Positions 1-8,577 of a stretch of 64,000 nt of DNA are shown here, in pieces. The stretch spans positions 744,001 through 808,000 of the forward strand of contig CAWJKP010000001.1 in the NCBI GenBank assembly GCA_963843465.1, given 5' to 3'. A program made the translations under genes and the position numbers. The notes under the pieces are model-generated. The model worked only from the letters and a program-made list of their open reading frames with translations, had not been told where the DNA came from and ran no database searches. Numbering within the stretch: the first letter of the stretch is position 1; the number at the start of each line of letters is the position of its first letter. Source of the stretch: CAWJKP01 sp963843465 (GTDB lineage Bacteria > Planctomycetota > Planctomycetia > Pirellulales > Thermoguttaceae).

Positions 1-8
1 GGCCGGGA

Positions 9-833
9 TCATACGGTCCTCCGCATCAACCGGTCCCGCTCCGCGCGCATCACCAGCTCGACTTCCCAGCCCTCGCGGCGGATCCGCAAGTCGACGTAGG
101 CGAGGAACCGCACCACGGCAAAGTAGCCCGCCACCGTCCAAAGCACCAGGGGATACCAAAGGGCAACGATCGACAGATCGATTTCCAGCTCGTCCTGGAA
201 GAATTCGGCGATCTGTTCCAAGCCGCCTTCCACGGAGCTCAGCAGCATGGCCCTCGTTACCAGCAGGGCACCCCAGAGGGAGATCAACAGCAGCGCGGCG
301 ACGGCAAGCGAGATGAACCAGCGGCCGAAGATCTCGCCCCCTTCGCCGGCGTGCAGCGCGCGGCAGCGGGCGTAGGTCGATTTGCCGAAGGCGCCCCGGC
401 GCCGGACCGGGTTCCGCTCCAGGAGGATGATTTCGTTGACGTAAGGACGGAAGAGGAAAAAGATCCGCAGCAGGCCCTGGTAGAGGAGGATCTGGGGCAG
501 CGAGCCGAGCCACTGCCGGAGGATCCCCTGCCAGCGCGGCCGCTGGGTGAACAGCGCCTGCCCCAGGAAGAGCGTGGCCGGGGCCAGGGCCAAGGGGGCC
601 TCGTAGACCACCAGCAGGCTCATCAGGAAGAGGTACCGCACCATCTGCCCGGCGTCGATCTGCGAGGGAAAGTTGCCGAGGAGCAAGAAATTGAAGGCCG
701 CCGCCGGCAGCACGCCCACCGCCAGCCAGGCCGCCAGCGGCGCGGCATATTCCCGCAGCACCCGCAGCCCCAGGTCCAAGAGGTCCAGGAAGCTACGCTC
801 GCGGATGGCGATGCGGTGTTCGTCCAACTGCAT
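9..833 (-). CDS. multi-pass membrane protein of RDD/SpoIIM cluster
   Basis: I do not recognise a named family. The protein (about 274 aa) has at least four hydrophobic segments: near residues 30-55, 70-105, 175-200 and 225-245. A basic patch, RMR-type, closes the C terminus. The start is placed at the ATG at 833 (MQLDEHRIAI...) because AGGAG lies 10 bases upstream; an upstream ATG at 869 falls inside a dispersed palindrome and is unlikely. It is the last visible gene of a minus-strand run RDD - SpoIIM - this gene. In planctomycetes such runs usually continue with DUF4129, MoxR ATPase and DUF58 genes, which would lie beyond the left edge (inference). A role in envelope or signalling is only suggested by context. 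Confidence 0.7.
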   Translation of the reverse strand: MQLDEHRIAIRERSFLDLLDLGLRVLREYAAPLAAWLAVGVLPAAAFNFLLLGNFPSQIDAGQMVRYLFLMSLLVVYEAPLALAPATLFLGQALFTQRPRWQGILRQWLGSLPQILLYQGLLRIFFLFRPYVNEIILLERNPVRRRGAFGKSTYARCRALHAGEGGEIFGRWFISLAVAALLLISLWGALLVTRAMLLSSVEGGLEQIAEFFQDELEIDLSIVALWYPLVLWTVAGYFAVVRFLAYVDLRIRREGWEVELVMRAERDRLMRRTV

Positions 834-850
834 AGCGACTGTTCTCCTAA

Positions 851-908
851 GTAGGTTATGCTTCAGCATAACTACACTACCCCAGCGTTATGCTGAAGCA
901 TAACCTAC
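851..908. repeat. dispersed palindrome family A, copy 1
   Basis: Two 22-base arms (851-872 and 887-908) are perfect inverted copies of each other, and each arm is itself a hairpin built on TTATGCTTCAGCATAA. Further copies lie at 12767-12845 and, degenerate, at 47449-47513. It separates the SpoIIM-like gene from the next membrane-protein gene. Confidence 0.85.
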
Positions 909-912
909 GGCG

Positions 913-966
913 GTAGGATGGGCATTCTTGCCCGTCGTTTTGGTCGGGCAGGAATGCCCAACCTAC
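913..966. repeat. dispersed palindrome family B, copy 1
   Basis: Inverted repeat with arms built on GGGCATTCTTGCCCG and its complement, opening with GTAGG and closing with CCTAC. A second copy lies between accB and accC (43926-43985). It abuts the family A copy, so the short gap between two operon genes is almost wholly repeat. Confidence 0.85.
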
Positions 967-994
967 AACCCGCGCGCCTCCTACGTCTGAATAG

Positions 995-1948
995 CTATTC
1001 CCTCCGGGGGTAACCGAGGATCACGAAGTAGAAGGCCAGCGCGCCGGCGGAGGCGGCGGCCACCAGGACCTTGACGGGGTAAGGGGCGGCCGAGGGCGAA
1101 AGAAAGGCCTCGATCATCGCCGCCAGGAAAAACATCAGCATCGCGGCCAGCGCCACCGGCAGCGTCTCCCCGGCGGCGGCGCGGAGCGAAGCGGACCGCG
1201 TCATCCCCTTGCTGTCGATGATCGAGAACCCCAGCCTCATACCGGCCGCCGCCGAGAGCACGACCGCCGTCAGCTCCAAGGGCCCGTGGGCGGTGACGAA
1301 GTGGAAGAAGTTCTCGCGGTGCGGACTGTGGGCCATGTAGCCGAAGATGGCGCCGAGCAGGGAGGCGTTGACGCCCGTGATGTACAGCCCGCCCACCCCC
1401 AGCAGCAACCCGCCGGCAAAGCATTGCAGGCCGATCCCCGAGTTGTGGCCGATGTAATAGCCGATCATCATGCCGTTGATACCGTGCTCTTCCGGAGACC
1501 GGGAGAATTGCTCGTCCAGGAACATCAGCGTGTCCTTCGACCAAACTCGTTCGGCGAAGCCGGGCTGGTGGTACGCCAGGCTGGCCGCCAGCAGGAACAT
1601 CCCCCAGAAGATGCAAAATGCCAGCCGCAGGCAATTGTCGTTGAAAAGCCGCTGCGGCACGGCCACCAGGATCTCCTCAAACCACGAGGCATAGGCGAAC
1701 TTCCGGCTGCGGTAAAGCTGGTTGTGGGCCTTGCCCACCAGGCGGTGGAGATAATCGATCGTGCCCGGCGGCAAGCGGTAAGCGTCGGCCAGGGCCAGAT
1801 CGGCGCAGGCCCCGCGGTACAAGGCGGCCATCCGCGTCACCATCTCAGGGCGGACCGCCTTTGCCCAACGGCCCGCCAGAACCGTGCAGAGCCGATCCAG
1901 TTCCCGCCAGTTCGCCCAGCGGGTTTCCAAGAGCTCGGATACTTTCAT
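995..1948 (-). CDS. stage II sporulation protein M (SpoIIM) family membrane protein
   Basis: The 317-residue protein begins with a soluble helical part of about 100 residues rich in W/R/L, followed by several membrane segments (about 120-140, 185-215, 230-250, 260-290). The core run FNDNCLRLAFCIFWGMFLLA and later small-residue-rich segments resemble the SpoIIM/DUF95 integral membrane family. Outside spore formers, members of this family are common in planctomycetes next to RDD and MoxR-type genes, with no proven role. Its ATG overlaps the RDD stop codon (ATGA at 1945-1948), so translational coupling with the upstream RDD gene is likely. The glutamate- and histidine-bearing loops are not diagnostic of catalysis. 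Confidence 0.8.
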   Translation of the reverse strand: MKVSELLETRWANWRELDRLCTVLAGRWAKAVRPEMVTRMAALYRGACADLALADAYRLPPGTIDYLHRLVGKAHNQLYRSRKFAYASWFEEILVAVPQRLFNDNCLRLAFCIFWGMFLLAASLAYHQPGFAERVWSKDTLMFLDEQFSRSPEEHGINGMMIGYYIGHNSGIGLQCFAGGLLLGVGGLYITGVNASLLGAIFGYMAHSPHRENFFHFVTAHGPLELTAVVLSAAAGMRLGFSIIDSKGMTRSASLRAAAGETLPVALAAMLMFFLAAMIEAFLSPSAAPYPVKVLVAAASAGALAFYFVILGYPRRE

Positions 1949-2772
1949 CGATGCTGGCCGACGGCAAAAGGTGACTGCGCGACCGCGTCGCCCCAGGGCG
2001 ACTGCCCGTCTTCACGGTCGCCGATGAACGTGCGGTGGTAAAGGGCCGCCAAGAGCAGGTTGGGATCGGTCGCCGGCGGCAAGGCCAGCCGCTCCAGCAA
2101 GGGCTCGCTCAGGTGCCGGGCGATCTCCAACCGCCGCGGCCAGGCGAAATTGCCGCGGCGCTGCACGTAGCTGGCCAGCCCCCGGGCCAGGCTGCGGTTG
2201 ACGGGGAAGTCCGCCGGGATCTGAGAGGCCAGTTGGATCGCCGCCGGCTCCGTGATCCGCACCACGCCGTGGAACCACTTGGGCTCCTCGATCACCACCA
2301 TCGTCCCGCAGGCCAGGTCGCCCAGCCGCTGGAAACGGTTGTTCATGCCGGCCGCGATCAGTCCCAGCACGTAGAATGGGGGAGGCAGGCTGTCGACCGC
2401 GCGGAGCACGTTCCGCATCACCGCCTGGATGCCGTTGATCGGCTGCCCGTCGATGGACAGCACGCGGATTTCCATCAGGCGTTTGCCCGGCGTTTGCCCG
2501 TTCCAGAAGGTCTCGAACAGCCCGCCGTAGAACCACTCGATGACGAACCAGCAGACAAGTCCCGCCCCGAATCCGACGTCGGGAAGGCGAACCACGGCGA
2601 AACAGATCACCAACAGGATCATCATCGCCACCGCCAGGCCGATGCGGATCATCAGATCGACCAGATAGGCCGGCAAGCGGCGGAAGGGACCGGCGACCTG
2701 GTAGTGGAAAGCGATATTTTCCGGCGTGACGATGTCGATGCGGTTGTCGAGTTGTCCGTTCTGCGCTGCCAT
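1945..2772 (-). CDS. RDD family membrane protein
   Basis: The 275-residue protein starts with about 30 soluble residues, then FRRLPAYLVDLMIRIG, which carries the Arg and Asp that define the RDD family in its first membrane helix. Further helices lie near residues 40-65 and 70-90, and NGQTPGKRLMEIRV is the typical second RDD motif. A soluble C-terminal tail of about 110 residues follows. I place the start at the ATG at 2772 (MAAQNGQLDN) rather than at 2835. The stop overlaps the SpoIIM start. RDD proteins are thought to act in transport or as accessory membrane factors, but this one cannot be assigned a substrate. Confidence 0.85.
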   Translation of the reverse strand: MAAQNGQLDNRIDIVTPENIAFHYQVAGPFRRLPAYLVDLMIRIGLAVAMMILLVICFAVVRLPDVGFGAGLVCWFVIEWFYGGLFETFWNGQTPGKRLMEIRVLSIDGQPINGIQAVMRNVLRAVDSLPPPFYVLGLIAAGMNNRFQRLGDLACGTMVVIEEPKWFHGVVRITEPAAIQLASQIPADFPVNRSLARGLASYVQRRGNFAWPRRLEIARHLSEPLLERLALPPATDPNLLLAALYHRTFIGDREDGQSPWGDAVAQSPFAVGQHR

Positions 2773-2891
2773 AGCCCCATTATTTGCCCTCCCGGCGGAA
2801 CTAGCAAGCGGGGGGATTGGTTTGGCCGGAAACAAATGCTACGCTAATGGGCTGCGAGCCAATAACTTGAATGAATGGCTGCGACGACATC

Positions 2892-2982
2892 CCTGTAGGG
2901 AACGCCCTCCGTGGCGTTCCGTAGGCTGCGGTAAGGGGTCGTTGCGAGGTTCCGGAACGCCACGGAGGGCGTTCCCTACAGG
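2892..2982. repeat. dispersed palindrome family C, copy 1
   Basis: Perfect inverted arms of about 27 bases (core GGGAACGCCCTCCGTGGCG and complement) around a loop of roughly 35 bases, CCTGTAGG...CCTACAGG at the ends. Copy 2 is at 12587-12661 with the same arms and an unrelated loop. It lies between the divergent RDD and SDR genes. Confidence 0.9.
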
Positions 2983-3037
2983 CGGAAGGTTATTCTTCGG
3001 CCAATCCTCACCTCATTGTGCTAAAGGCCAAAGCGGT

Positions 3038-3769
3038 ATGGAACTCTCCAACAAGACAGTGCTGGTGACCGGCGGGGGCAGCGGGATCGGTCTAGGGATC
3101 GCCCTGGCCCTGGCCCGGGAGGGATGCCGCGTGGCGATCGCCGGCCGCAGCCCCCAGCGGCTTCAGCAGGCCGCGGCGGAGTTTCCGGGCCCCGCGCCGG
3201 TCTGGACCCGGCCTTGCGACGTGGCCGATCGGGCGGCCGCACAGTCGTTGGTGGCCTGGGTCCAAGAGCAGGTCGGCCCGCTGGAGATTCTCGTCAACAG
3301 TGCGGGCGTGAACGTTCCCCGGCGGCGCTTCGCCGAGCTCGACCCGGCCGACTGGGACAAGCTGCTGGCGATCAACGCCACGGGGGCCTTCAACTGCATC
3401 CACGCGGCCCTGCCCGCCATGCGGCAGCGAGGCCGGGGCCTGATCGTCAACATCTCGTCGGTGGCGGGCAAGCGGGCCATGCGGTTGGCCGGGGCAGCCT
3501 ACTGCGCCTCGAAGTTCGCCCTGACCGCCCTGGGGACCGAGATCGGACTGGAAGAGCGGGCCCACGGGATCCACGTGACCAACATCTACCCGGGCGAGGT
3601 CAACACGCCGATTCTCGATCAGCGTCCCACGCCGGTGCCGCCGGAAAAGAAGCGCGAGATGCTCCAGCCCGAGGATCTCGGCGCCCTGGTGGTCGCCATT
3701 GCCCGGCTGCCCGCCCGCGTGCTGGTGCCGGAGCTGGTCGTCACGCCGCTATACCAGGAATACGCGTGA
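3038..3769 (+). CDS. short-chain dehydrogenase/reductase (SDR)
   Basis: Classical SDR of 243 aa. The Rossmann nucleotide motif TGGGSGIG lies at residues 11-18, NSAG near 88-91, the catalytic Ser in NISSVAG near 140 and the catalytic Tyr/Lys in YCASK near 155-159. It would reduce or oxidise an alcohol/carbonyl substrate with NAD(P)H, but the substrate cannot be read from sequence. The true start is the ATG at 3038; the open frame upstream crosses a palindromic repeat and encodes no SDR sequence. It stands alone, with the DUF1559 gene about 100 bases downstream on the same strand. Confidence 0.9.
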   Translation: MELSNKTVLVTGGGSGIGLGIALALAREGCRVAIAGRSPQRLQQAAAEFPGPAPVWTRPCDVADRAAAQSLVAWVQEQVGPLEILVNSAGVNVPRRRFAELDPADWDKLLAINATGAFNCIHAALPAMRQRGRGLIVNISSVAGKRAMRLAGAAYCASKFALTALGTEIGLEERAHGIHVTNIYPGEVNTPILDQRPTPVPPEKKREMLQPEDLGALVVAIARLPARVLVPELVVTPLYQEYA

Positions 3770-3874
3770 AACCGCAGCGCGACGAAGACTTGACTACTTG
3801 CAGTCGCGTGCCAGGGCGAGGTATCCTGCGTTGACGCGCGAGAAATGCCAATAACCACCCGAGAAATCCTTGCC

Positions 3875-4834
3875 ATGCGACGCCGCGGGTTTACCTTGGT
3901 GGAATTGCTGGTGGTCGTGGCGATCATCGGCATCTTGATTGCGCTGTTGCTGCCGGCCGTTCAAGCGGCCCGTGAGGCGGCCCGGCGGGCACAGTGCGCC
4001 AACAACCTCAAGCAGTTGACGCTCGCCTTCCACCTGCATCACGACAAGTACGGCTTTTTTCCCGGCGGCGGGATCACCTGGACCTACCACATGACTTACG
4101 TCGACAGCGTTCCCGCGGTGGGAAAGGACCAGGCCGGAGGGTGGGGGTTCCAGATCCTGCCGTACCTGGAGCAGACCAACCTGTGGCTGGGAAACGGGGT
4201 CACGCCGGTTTCCGATCCGGTCGCGGACGGGATCAACAGGTCGGTTCAGGCCATCCAAACCAACGTCAACCAGTTCTTCTGTCCCACGCGGCGTGGGCCG
4301 ACCCACTATGCGGCACAACAAGACTGGATGTCGAACCCCAGGAACAGCGGCAAGTCGTTCCCTCACGCCATGACCGACTACGGGGCCGCCGCTTGGGAGG
4401 AGAGCTACCAGAAACCCGACGGGAGCTGGGTCAATGTGCCCTACGGCATTGGAATTGTCCGCAGGATGGATTCCGACCCCTCCAACCGGATAGACCCCGT
4501 GAGGATCGCCGAGGTCCATGACGGGACCACGTACACGTTCTGCCTGGGCGACAAGAATCTCAGTCTCGACGTGCTGGGCTCCTATCCCTACGACGACAAC
4601 GAGGGTTATGCCGTCGGCTGGGACGACGACAATGTCCTCAAGACCCAGGTTCTGCCCGCCCCCGATATCCACGAGTCGTGGAACGACAACATTTTCGGCT
4701 CCTCGCATCCCGGCGGATTGAACATGTCCACGGTCGACGGAGCGGTCCACTTCGTTTCCTTCAGCATCAATTACAACGCCTGGCGGTACCTGGGCAATCG
4801 CAACGACGGGCAGAGCGTGACCCTCCCGTGGTAA
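3875..4834 (+). CDS. DUF1559 prepilin-like secreted protein
   Basis: Planctomycete signature family (DUF1559, also called SBP_bac_10). The N terminus MRRRGFTLVELLVVVAIIGI is a type IV prepilin leader: basic tip, G|FTLVE processing site and a 20-residue hydrophobic helix, followed by LPAVQAAREAARRAQCANNLKQ, the hallmark of the family. The remaining 270 residues form the globular part, ending in HPGGLNMSTVDGAVHFVS, the conserved H-x-GG motif seen near the C terminus of these proteins. It probably works as a pseudopilin-like surface or secretion component. An ATG at 3845 is also possible but gives an atypical leader. A small lipoprotein gene follows after 25 bases. Confidence 0.93.
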   Translation: MRRRGFTLVELLVVVAIIGILIALLLPAVQAAREAARRAQCANNLKQLTLAFHLHHDKYGFFPGGGITWTYHMTYVDSVPAVGKDQAGGWGFQILPYLEQTNLWLGNGVTPVSDPVADGINRSVQAIQTNVNQFFCPTRRGPTHYAAQQDWMSNPRNSGKSFPHAMTDYGAAAWEESYQKPDGSWVNVPYGIGIVRRMDSDPSNRIDPVRIAEVHDGTTYTFCLGDKNLSLDVLGSYPYDDNEGYAVGWDDDNVLKTQVLPAPDIHESWNDNIFGSSHPGGLNMSTVDGAVHFVSFSINYNAWRYLGNRNDGQSVTLPW

Positions 4835-4859
4835 CGTCGCTTGACGAGAGGACATCGGC

Positions 4860-5300
4860 ATGACGCGATTCTGGACGCTCGGCCTGCTGGCGCCGATCGC
4901 CTGCGGACTATCCGCGGGCTGCGGCGCAAGCGCGGTCCACGAGGGGACCGTCGTCCCGGTCCAAGGCCGGGTGACCAACGCCGGCCAGCCGTTGACGGTC
5001 AAGGGCCAAGAGATCGGGCTGGGCTTCGTCGAGGTGAAGTTCTGCAAGTACGAGGGCGAGGGCAAGCGCGCCGCCGCAAACGACGCCTTCACCACCAAGA
5101 CCGACGCCTCGGGCAGCTTCAAGATTTCCGGCCGCTTCGGCCACGGGATTCCGCCAGGCAAGTACCGCATCGCCGTCCGCCAGTGGGACCCTTATCCCAG
5201 CAACGACGTGCTGGCCGGGAAGTTCGACGAGGAGCACTCGCCCTTCATCCGCGACATCACTCGCCGCGAGTCGCTGGAGATCGATCTCTCCAAGCCGTGA
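4860..5300 (+). CDS. small lipoprotein paired with DUF1559
   Basis: The 146-residue product begins with a lipoprotein signal ending in the lipobox LSAGC (Cys near residue 21). The mature part is predicted beta-rich, with VVPVQGRVTNAGQPL and, later, DASGSFKISG and IPPGKYRIAVRQW, a pattern typical of the carboxypeptidase-regulatory-like/transthyretin-like domains that planctomycetes place directly after DUF1559 genes. It is therefore probably an outer lipoprotein with an Ig-like fold, co-transcribed with the gene 25 bases upstream. No enzymatic residues are visible. The convergent neighbour ends only 3 bases away. Confidence 0.85.
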   Translation: MTRFWTLGLLAPIACGLSAGCGASAVHEGTVVPVQGRVTNAGQPLTVKGQEIGLGFVEVKFCKYEGEGKRAAANDAFTTKTDASGSFKISGRFGHGIPPGKYRIAVRQWDPYPSNDVLAGKFDEEHSPFIRDITRRESLEIDLSKP

Positions 5301-5303
5301 TCC

Positions 5304-8183
5304 TTAGGGAAACTGCACGTCGTAATAGGCCGCTTTGTTGCGGCCGTCCAGCGGCACGACCGTGGCACTGCCCTCGACAGCCGCCCGAACGTCGCCCGTC
5401 TTGTAACCGTAGGGCGAAAGCGCCGTCACGGTGCACGGCCCGCTGCGGGCCAGGCGAACCGTCCCCCGCACGCCTTCCAGGAGCACGGGCGGCTTGCCGA
5501 TGGCGATCAGCCGCTGGCCACCCCGGCTGTAGGCCATGCCGGTGTTCCGCGAACGTCCCACGGCGGTAATCAGAATGTGCTTGCTCTCCTTCAGCGGCTT
5601 GCCGTCCCAGCTCGCCACCAGAATCGAAGCGATGCGGTTGGAGCTTTCGATCTGGCAATCGGCCAGCTTGACGGGCACGCCGGCCAGGAAGCCCACGGCC
5701 GCCTGCATCCGCGGCGTATCGGCGGTGAGATAGCCCCGGCCGTAGTTCCAGTAGAGCTCGCCGGTGACCGAACGGATCTCCTTCTTCTGCATGTCGAGGT
5801 AAGGGCCCAGGTCGATGGAGAAATCGGCCGCGTCGGTCTTGCTGAACCGCACGCCCGTCTTACCCACGGCCGCCGCATAGTAGCTGGCCAGGCTGCGGGC
5901 GTTGATGCCCTGTTCGGCCGACATTTCATAGGGTCCCGAGATATCGACCTTGATGGCTACGTCCTTCATCGCCTGGGCGCTGAAGGTCTTCTCCTCCGAG
6001 AGGTTGCGGGCGAACACCAGCGGTCCCTCGCGGACGTCGCCGCGGCGGATCGCCTGGGCCAGGGCCGGAAATTGGCAGAGGGTCGAGGGCTCGTTGACCG
6101 GCCACATCCACTTGAGGAAATCGCAGAAACCGCTGCCGCCCATGGCGAAATGGACGGGCACGTCCCAGCCGTTGAGGCACTGCCCGTAGAACGTCATGAT
6201 CGGCGGTGCCTCCAGCCGCCACTGGTTGGGCAGCACGTTGGCGAACTCGGAAACGCCGTAGGGCATGCCCAACACCCGCTCCATGCCCAGCTTGAGGATG
6301 TGCTTGGGCTCGGTCAGCGCGGACTCGTAGTTGAAGGTCATTCCCTGAAGGATCTGCCAGCCGCCCGGGCCGCCGCCGTAGTAGTGATGGCGGTCGATGT
6401 AGTCCATGCCCGGCACGTTGGAGTAAAGCTCGGGGTAGAAGCCCGTGCCCACGCCGAACCAGCCGGTGCCGCAGATCGGCTGCCGCACGCCGGCGGCGCG
6501 CAGGGCATCCTTGGTCTTCTGGAAGTAGCCGTTGTTCAGCCCGAAGTAGAATCGCAATTGGTCGCGCGCCCGCGGGACCTGCTGTGGTTTGATCTTGACG
6601 TTGGTGAGGCTCCAGATGATCAACCGCTTGACCGTGCCCTCGGCCAGCCGCTCGTCGGCCTTGAGGTCCTTGCCCCAGGCGGCGGCCAGCTTCTGCTGCG
6701 AGCCGTACTTCGCCAACAGCCAGCCGGCCCACAGCCGGTCGAGCCGCTTCGCATAGTAGGGCGCGATGCCGTCGATGGTGTAGAAGAAGACCCCGTCTTC
6801 ATTGGTCACTTCGATCTGGGCGACGGCGGGGTCTTCGCCGTACATCTTGTTGCCCCGGTAGGGGTTGCGATGGGTCATAATGGCCCTTTCCAGGGCGATG
6901 TTGGCCTGCATCACCTTGTCGTCGAAGAAGGTGATGCCCGCCGAATCCAGCACCGGCGTTTCGCCGGGCTGAGGCCGGCGATTGGCCTTTTTGTCGGCAT
7001 AAGCGACCGACTCGTCGAAGGCGTCCACGCCGTCGCCCTTCTTCAGCTTGCGATACCAGAGCATGGTGGGGCGGCTGTAGATCCCGCGCTTGGCCAACTC
7101 GGCGATGAAATAGTCCAACTGCTCCATCACCGCCGCGTTGAGGTGCCCGCTGTCCGGCTGGCTCCAATCGACCGCGGAGCCCTGCTCCGGGCCGGTCACC
7201 AGGTGCCCGATCCGCACCAGGTTGAAGCCGTACTTGGCCAGCCAGCGGGCCATGTACGCCGATTCTTTCTTATCGTGGGGGGTGCCCTGCATGGTGGCCA
7301 CCAGGCGGACCGGCGTGCCGTCCTCGAAGGCCCAGCGGCCGTCGACGGTCTTCATGAACCCGCGCTTGCCCGCCGGAGCGTCGAGCGAGCCCGACTGGTC
7401 GATCGGCGTGGGCTGGAACTTGTCCTCGACCACCTCGACCGGGAACCACTGCGATTGGTCCAAGGTCGGCAGGTCGCTCTGCAAGTAGTCGGGCGGGGGG
7501 ATGTCTTTGGGGTCGGGCAGCCGCGCGGGCTTGTCCGAGGCCGTGATCGCCGCCACCACCACGATCCCATCGGCGTTGAGGCTTTTCAGCTCGATCTGGC
7601 GGATCACTTTGTCCGGGTGCGGGTTGTCCCAGCCGAACACCAGCAGGCCCACGTCGTCGGTCTGGGCGTTGGGCACGTGGATCGCCGCGCGGTACTTCGC
7701 CCCGTGCGTCGGCCACCACCAGTTCATGATCTCCTCCTTGTCGCGGATGGGGATCTCCACCGCGGCGCCGTCGGCATAGTGGACCACGTAGGTCGCCATG
7801 TGCCCGCCGGACCACGCCGCGGCGTGGAGGAAGTAGAGGCTGCGGGCCTTGCCGCCCAGGCGGGCCGTGGCCGACAACGGACCGGCGGGAAACTTCTTCG
7901 AGCCCAGCGTGAGCACGGCCTTGCCTGCGTTGCGGGCCGGGTCGATCAGCTCGAAAGGAATGCCCAGGAGTTGCCGCGTCCCCACGCGGATCTGCCGCAT
8001 GTCGTTGTCGCCCTGGTCGGTCCAGCCGCCTTTGCCGTCGCCCCAGACCTCGTCGCGCCAGTCCATGTTCACAATCGACTTGAGGTCCAACATCTGGAAG
8101 CCGCCATCGGCCCCCGCCTGGCCGGCCGTTAGGCCCATCGTCACGGCTGCCAACAATCCAACAAGCGTGTAGCGCGCGATCAT
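5304..8183 (-). CDS. secreted glycoside-hydrolase-like protein
   Basis: A protein of about 959 aa with a clear signal peptide (MIARYTLVGLLAAVTMGL...GADGG). The first 270 residues look like a beta-sandwich carbohydrate-binding or accessory region. The middle (about 290-640) reads as a TIM barrel: GFNLVRIGHL, YSRPTMLWYRK, then QIEVTNEDG near residue 455-463, where the N-E pair matches the acid/base position of clan GH-A enzymes (GH5/GH42-like). A further 300 residues of beta-rich sequence close the protein. Start chosen at 8183 because GGAG lies 7 bases upstream; 8189 is an alternative. The substrate is unknown. It faces the lipoprotein gene tail to tail. Confidence 0.75.
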   Translation of the reverse strand: MIARYTLVGLLAAVTMGLTAGQAGADGGFQMLDLKSIVNMDWRDEVWGDGKGGWTDQGDNDMRQIRVGTRQLLGIPFELIDPARNAGKAVLTLGSKKFPAGPLSATARLGGKARSLYFLHAAAWSGGHMATYVVHYADGAAVEIPIRDKEEIMNWWWPTHGAKYRAAIHVPNAQTDDVGLLVFGWDNPHPDKVIRQIELKSLNADGIVVVAAITASDKPARLPDPKDIPPPDYLQSDLPTLDQSQWFPVEVVEDKFQPTPIDQSGSLDAPAGKRGFMKTVDGRWAFEDGTPVRLVATMQGTPHDKKESAYMARWLAKYGFNLVRIGHLVTGPEQGSAVDWSQPDSGHLNAAVMEQLDYFIAELAKRGIYSRPTMLWYRKLKKGDGVDAFDESVAYADKKANRRPQPGETPVLDSAGITFFDDKVMQANIALERAIMTHRNPYRGNKMYGEDPAVAQIEVTNEDGVFFYTIDGIAPYYAKRLDRLWAGWLLAKYGSQQKLAAAWGKDLKADERLAEGTVKRLIIWSLTNVKIKPQQVPRARDQLRFYFGLNNGYFQKTKDALRAAGVRQPICGTGWFGVGTGFYPELYSNVPGMDYIDRHHYYGGGPGGWQILQGMTFNYESALTEPKHILKLGMERVLGMPYGVSEFANVLPNQWRLEAPPIMTFYGQCLNGWDVPVHFAMGGSGFCDFLKWMWPVNEPSTLCQFPALAQAIRRGDVREGPLVFARNLSEEKTFSAQAMKDVAIKVDISGPYEMSAEQGINARSLASYYAAAVGKTGVRFSKTDAADFSIDLGPYLDMQKKEIRSVTGELYWNYGRGYLTADTPRMQAAVGFLAGVPVKLADCQIESSNRIASILVASWDGKPLKESKHILITAVGRSRNTGMAYSRGGQRLIAIGKPPVLLEGVRGTVRLARSGPCTVTALSPYGYKTGDVRAAVEGSATVVPLDGRNKAAYYDVQFP

Positions 8184-8371
8184 CTTCATTCTCCAGAACG
8201 TTCCGGGATCCCTCGGCGACAGGCCGACCCCTCTGATCTTGAACGCCACAATCCGGCATGTCAAGCGCGGGCGGGCTCGATGGCTTCGGTCTTGGGGCTT
8301 GGGGCTTGCGTGGCGTCGGCCGAAACATGACTGCGGAAATGATTCTTCGGCTGGACCTCAGGGCGCCACGG

Positions 8372-8577
8372 CCTCAGCCCCGAAGGGGCGCGACCCGATA
8401 GCCCAGGGCAACGCCCTGGGTACCAGGTCCCCGTCATCGCGGTAAGCCCCAACGGGGCGTAACAGGCCAGCCTGGCCGTGCCGTTGTCGCGCCCTTTCAG
8501 GGCTACCATGGCCTTTGGACATCCCGTCCCAGGGCTTCGCCCCTGGGCTATCGAGTCACGCCCCTTCGGGGCTCAGG
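8372..8577. repeat. composite inverted repeat (family D) at permease 3' end
   Basis: The outer arms CTCAGCCCCGAAGGGGCG (left) and CGCCCCTTCGGGGCTCAG (right) enclose inner hairpins CCCAGGGCAACGCCCTGGG, GCCCCAACGGGGC and CCCAGGGCTTCGCCCCTGGG. The right end overlaps the stop codon of the permease gene at 8573-8575. Together with 8184-8371, which holds a GGTCTTGGGGCTTGGGG tract and no gene, this fills the 390-base gap upstream of the glycosidase gene. It may act as a transcription terminator for the permease. Confidence 0.8.

Noticed and set aside
5577..8132. 851-codon open frame on the plus strand
   Set aside because: Antisense of the glycosidase-like gene; its protein is His/Gly/Arg/Val-rich with no family features, a typical high-GC shadow.
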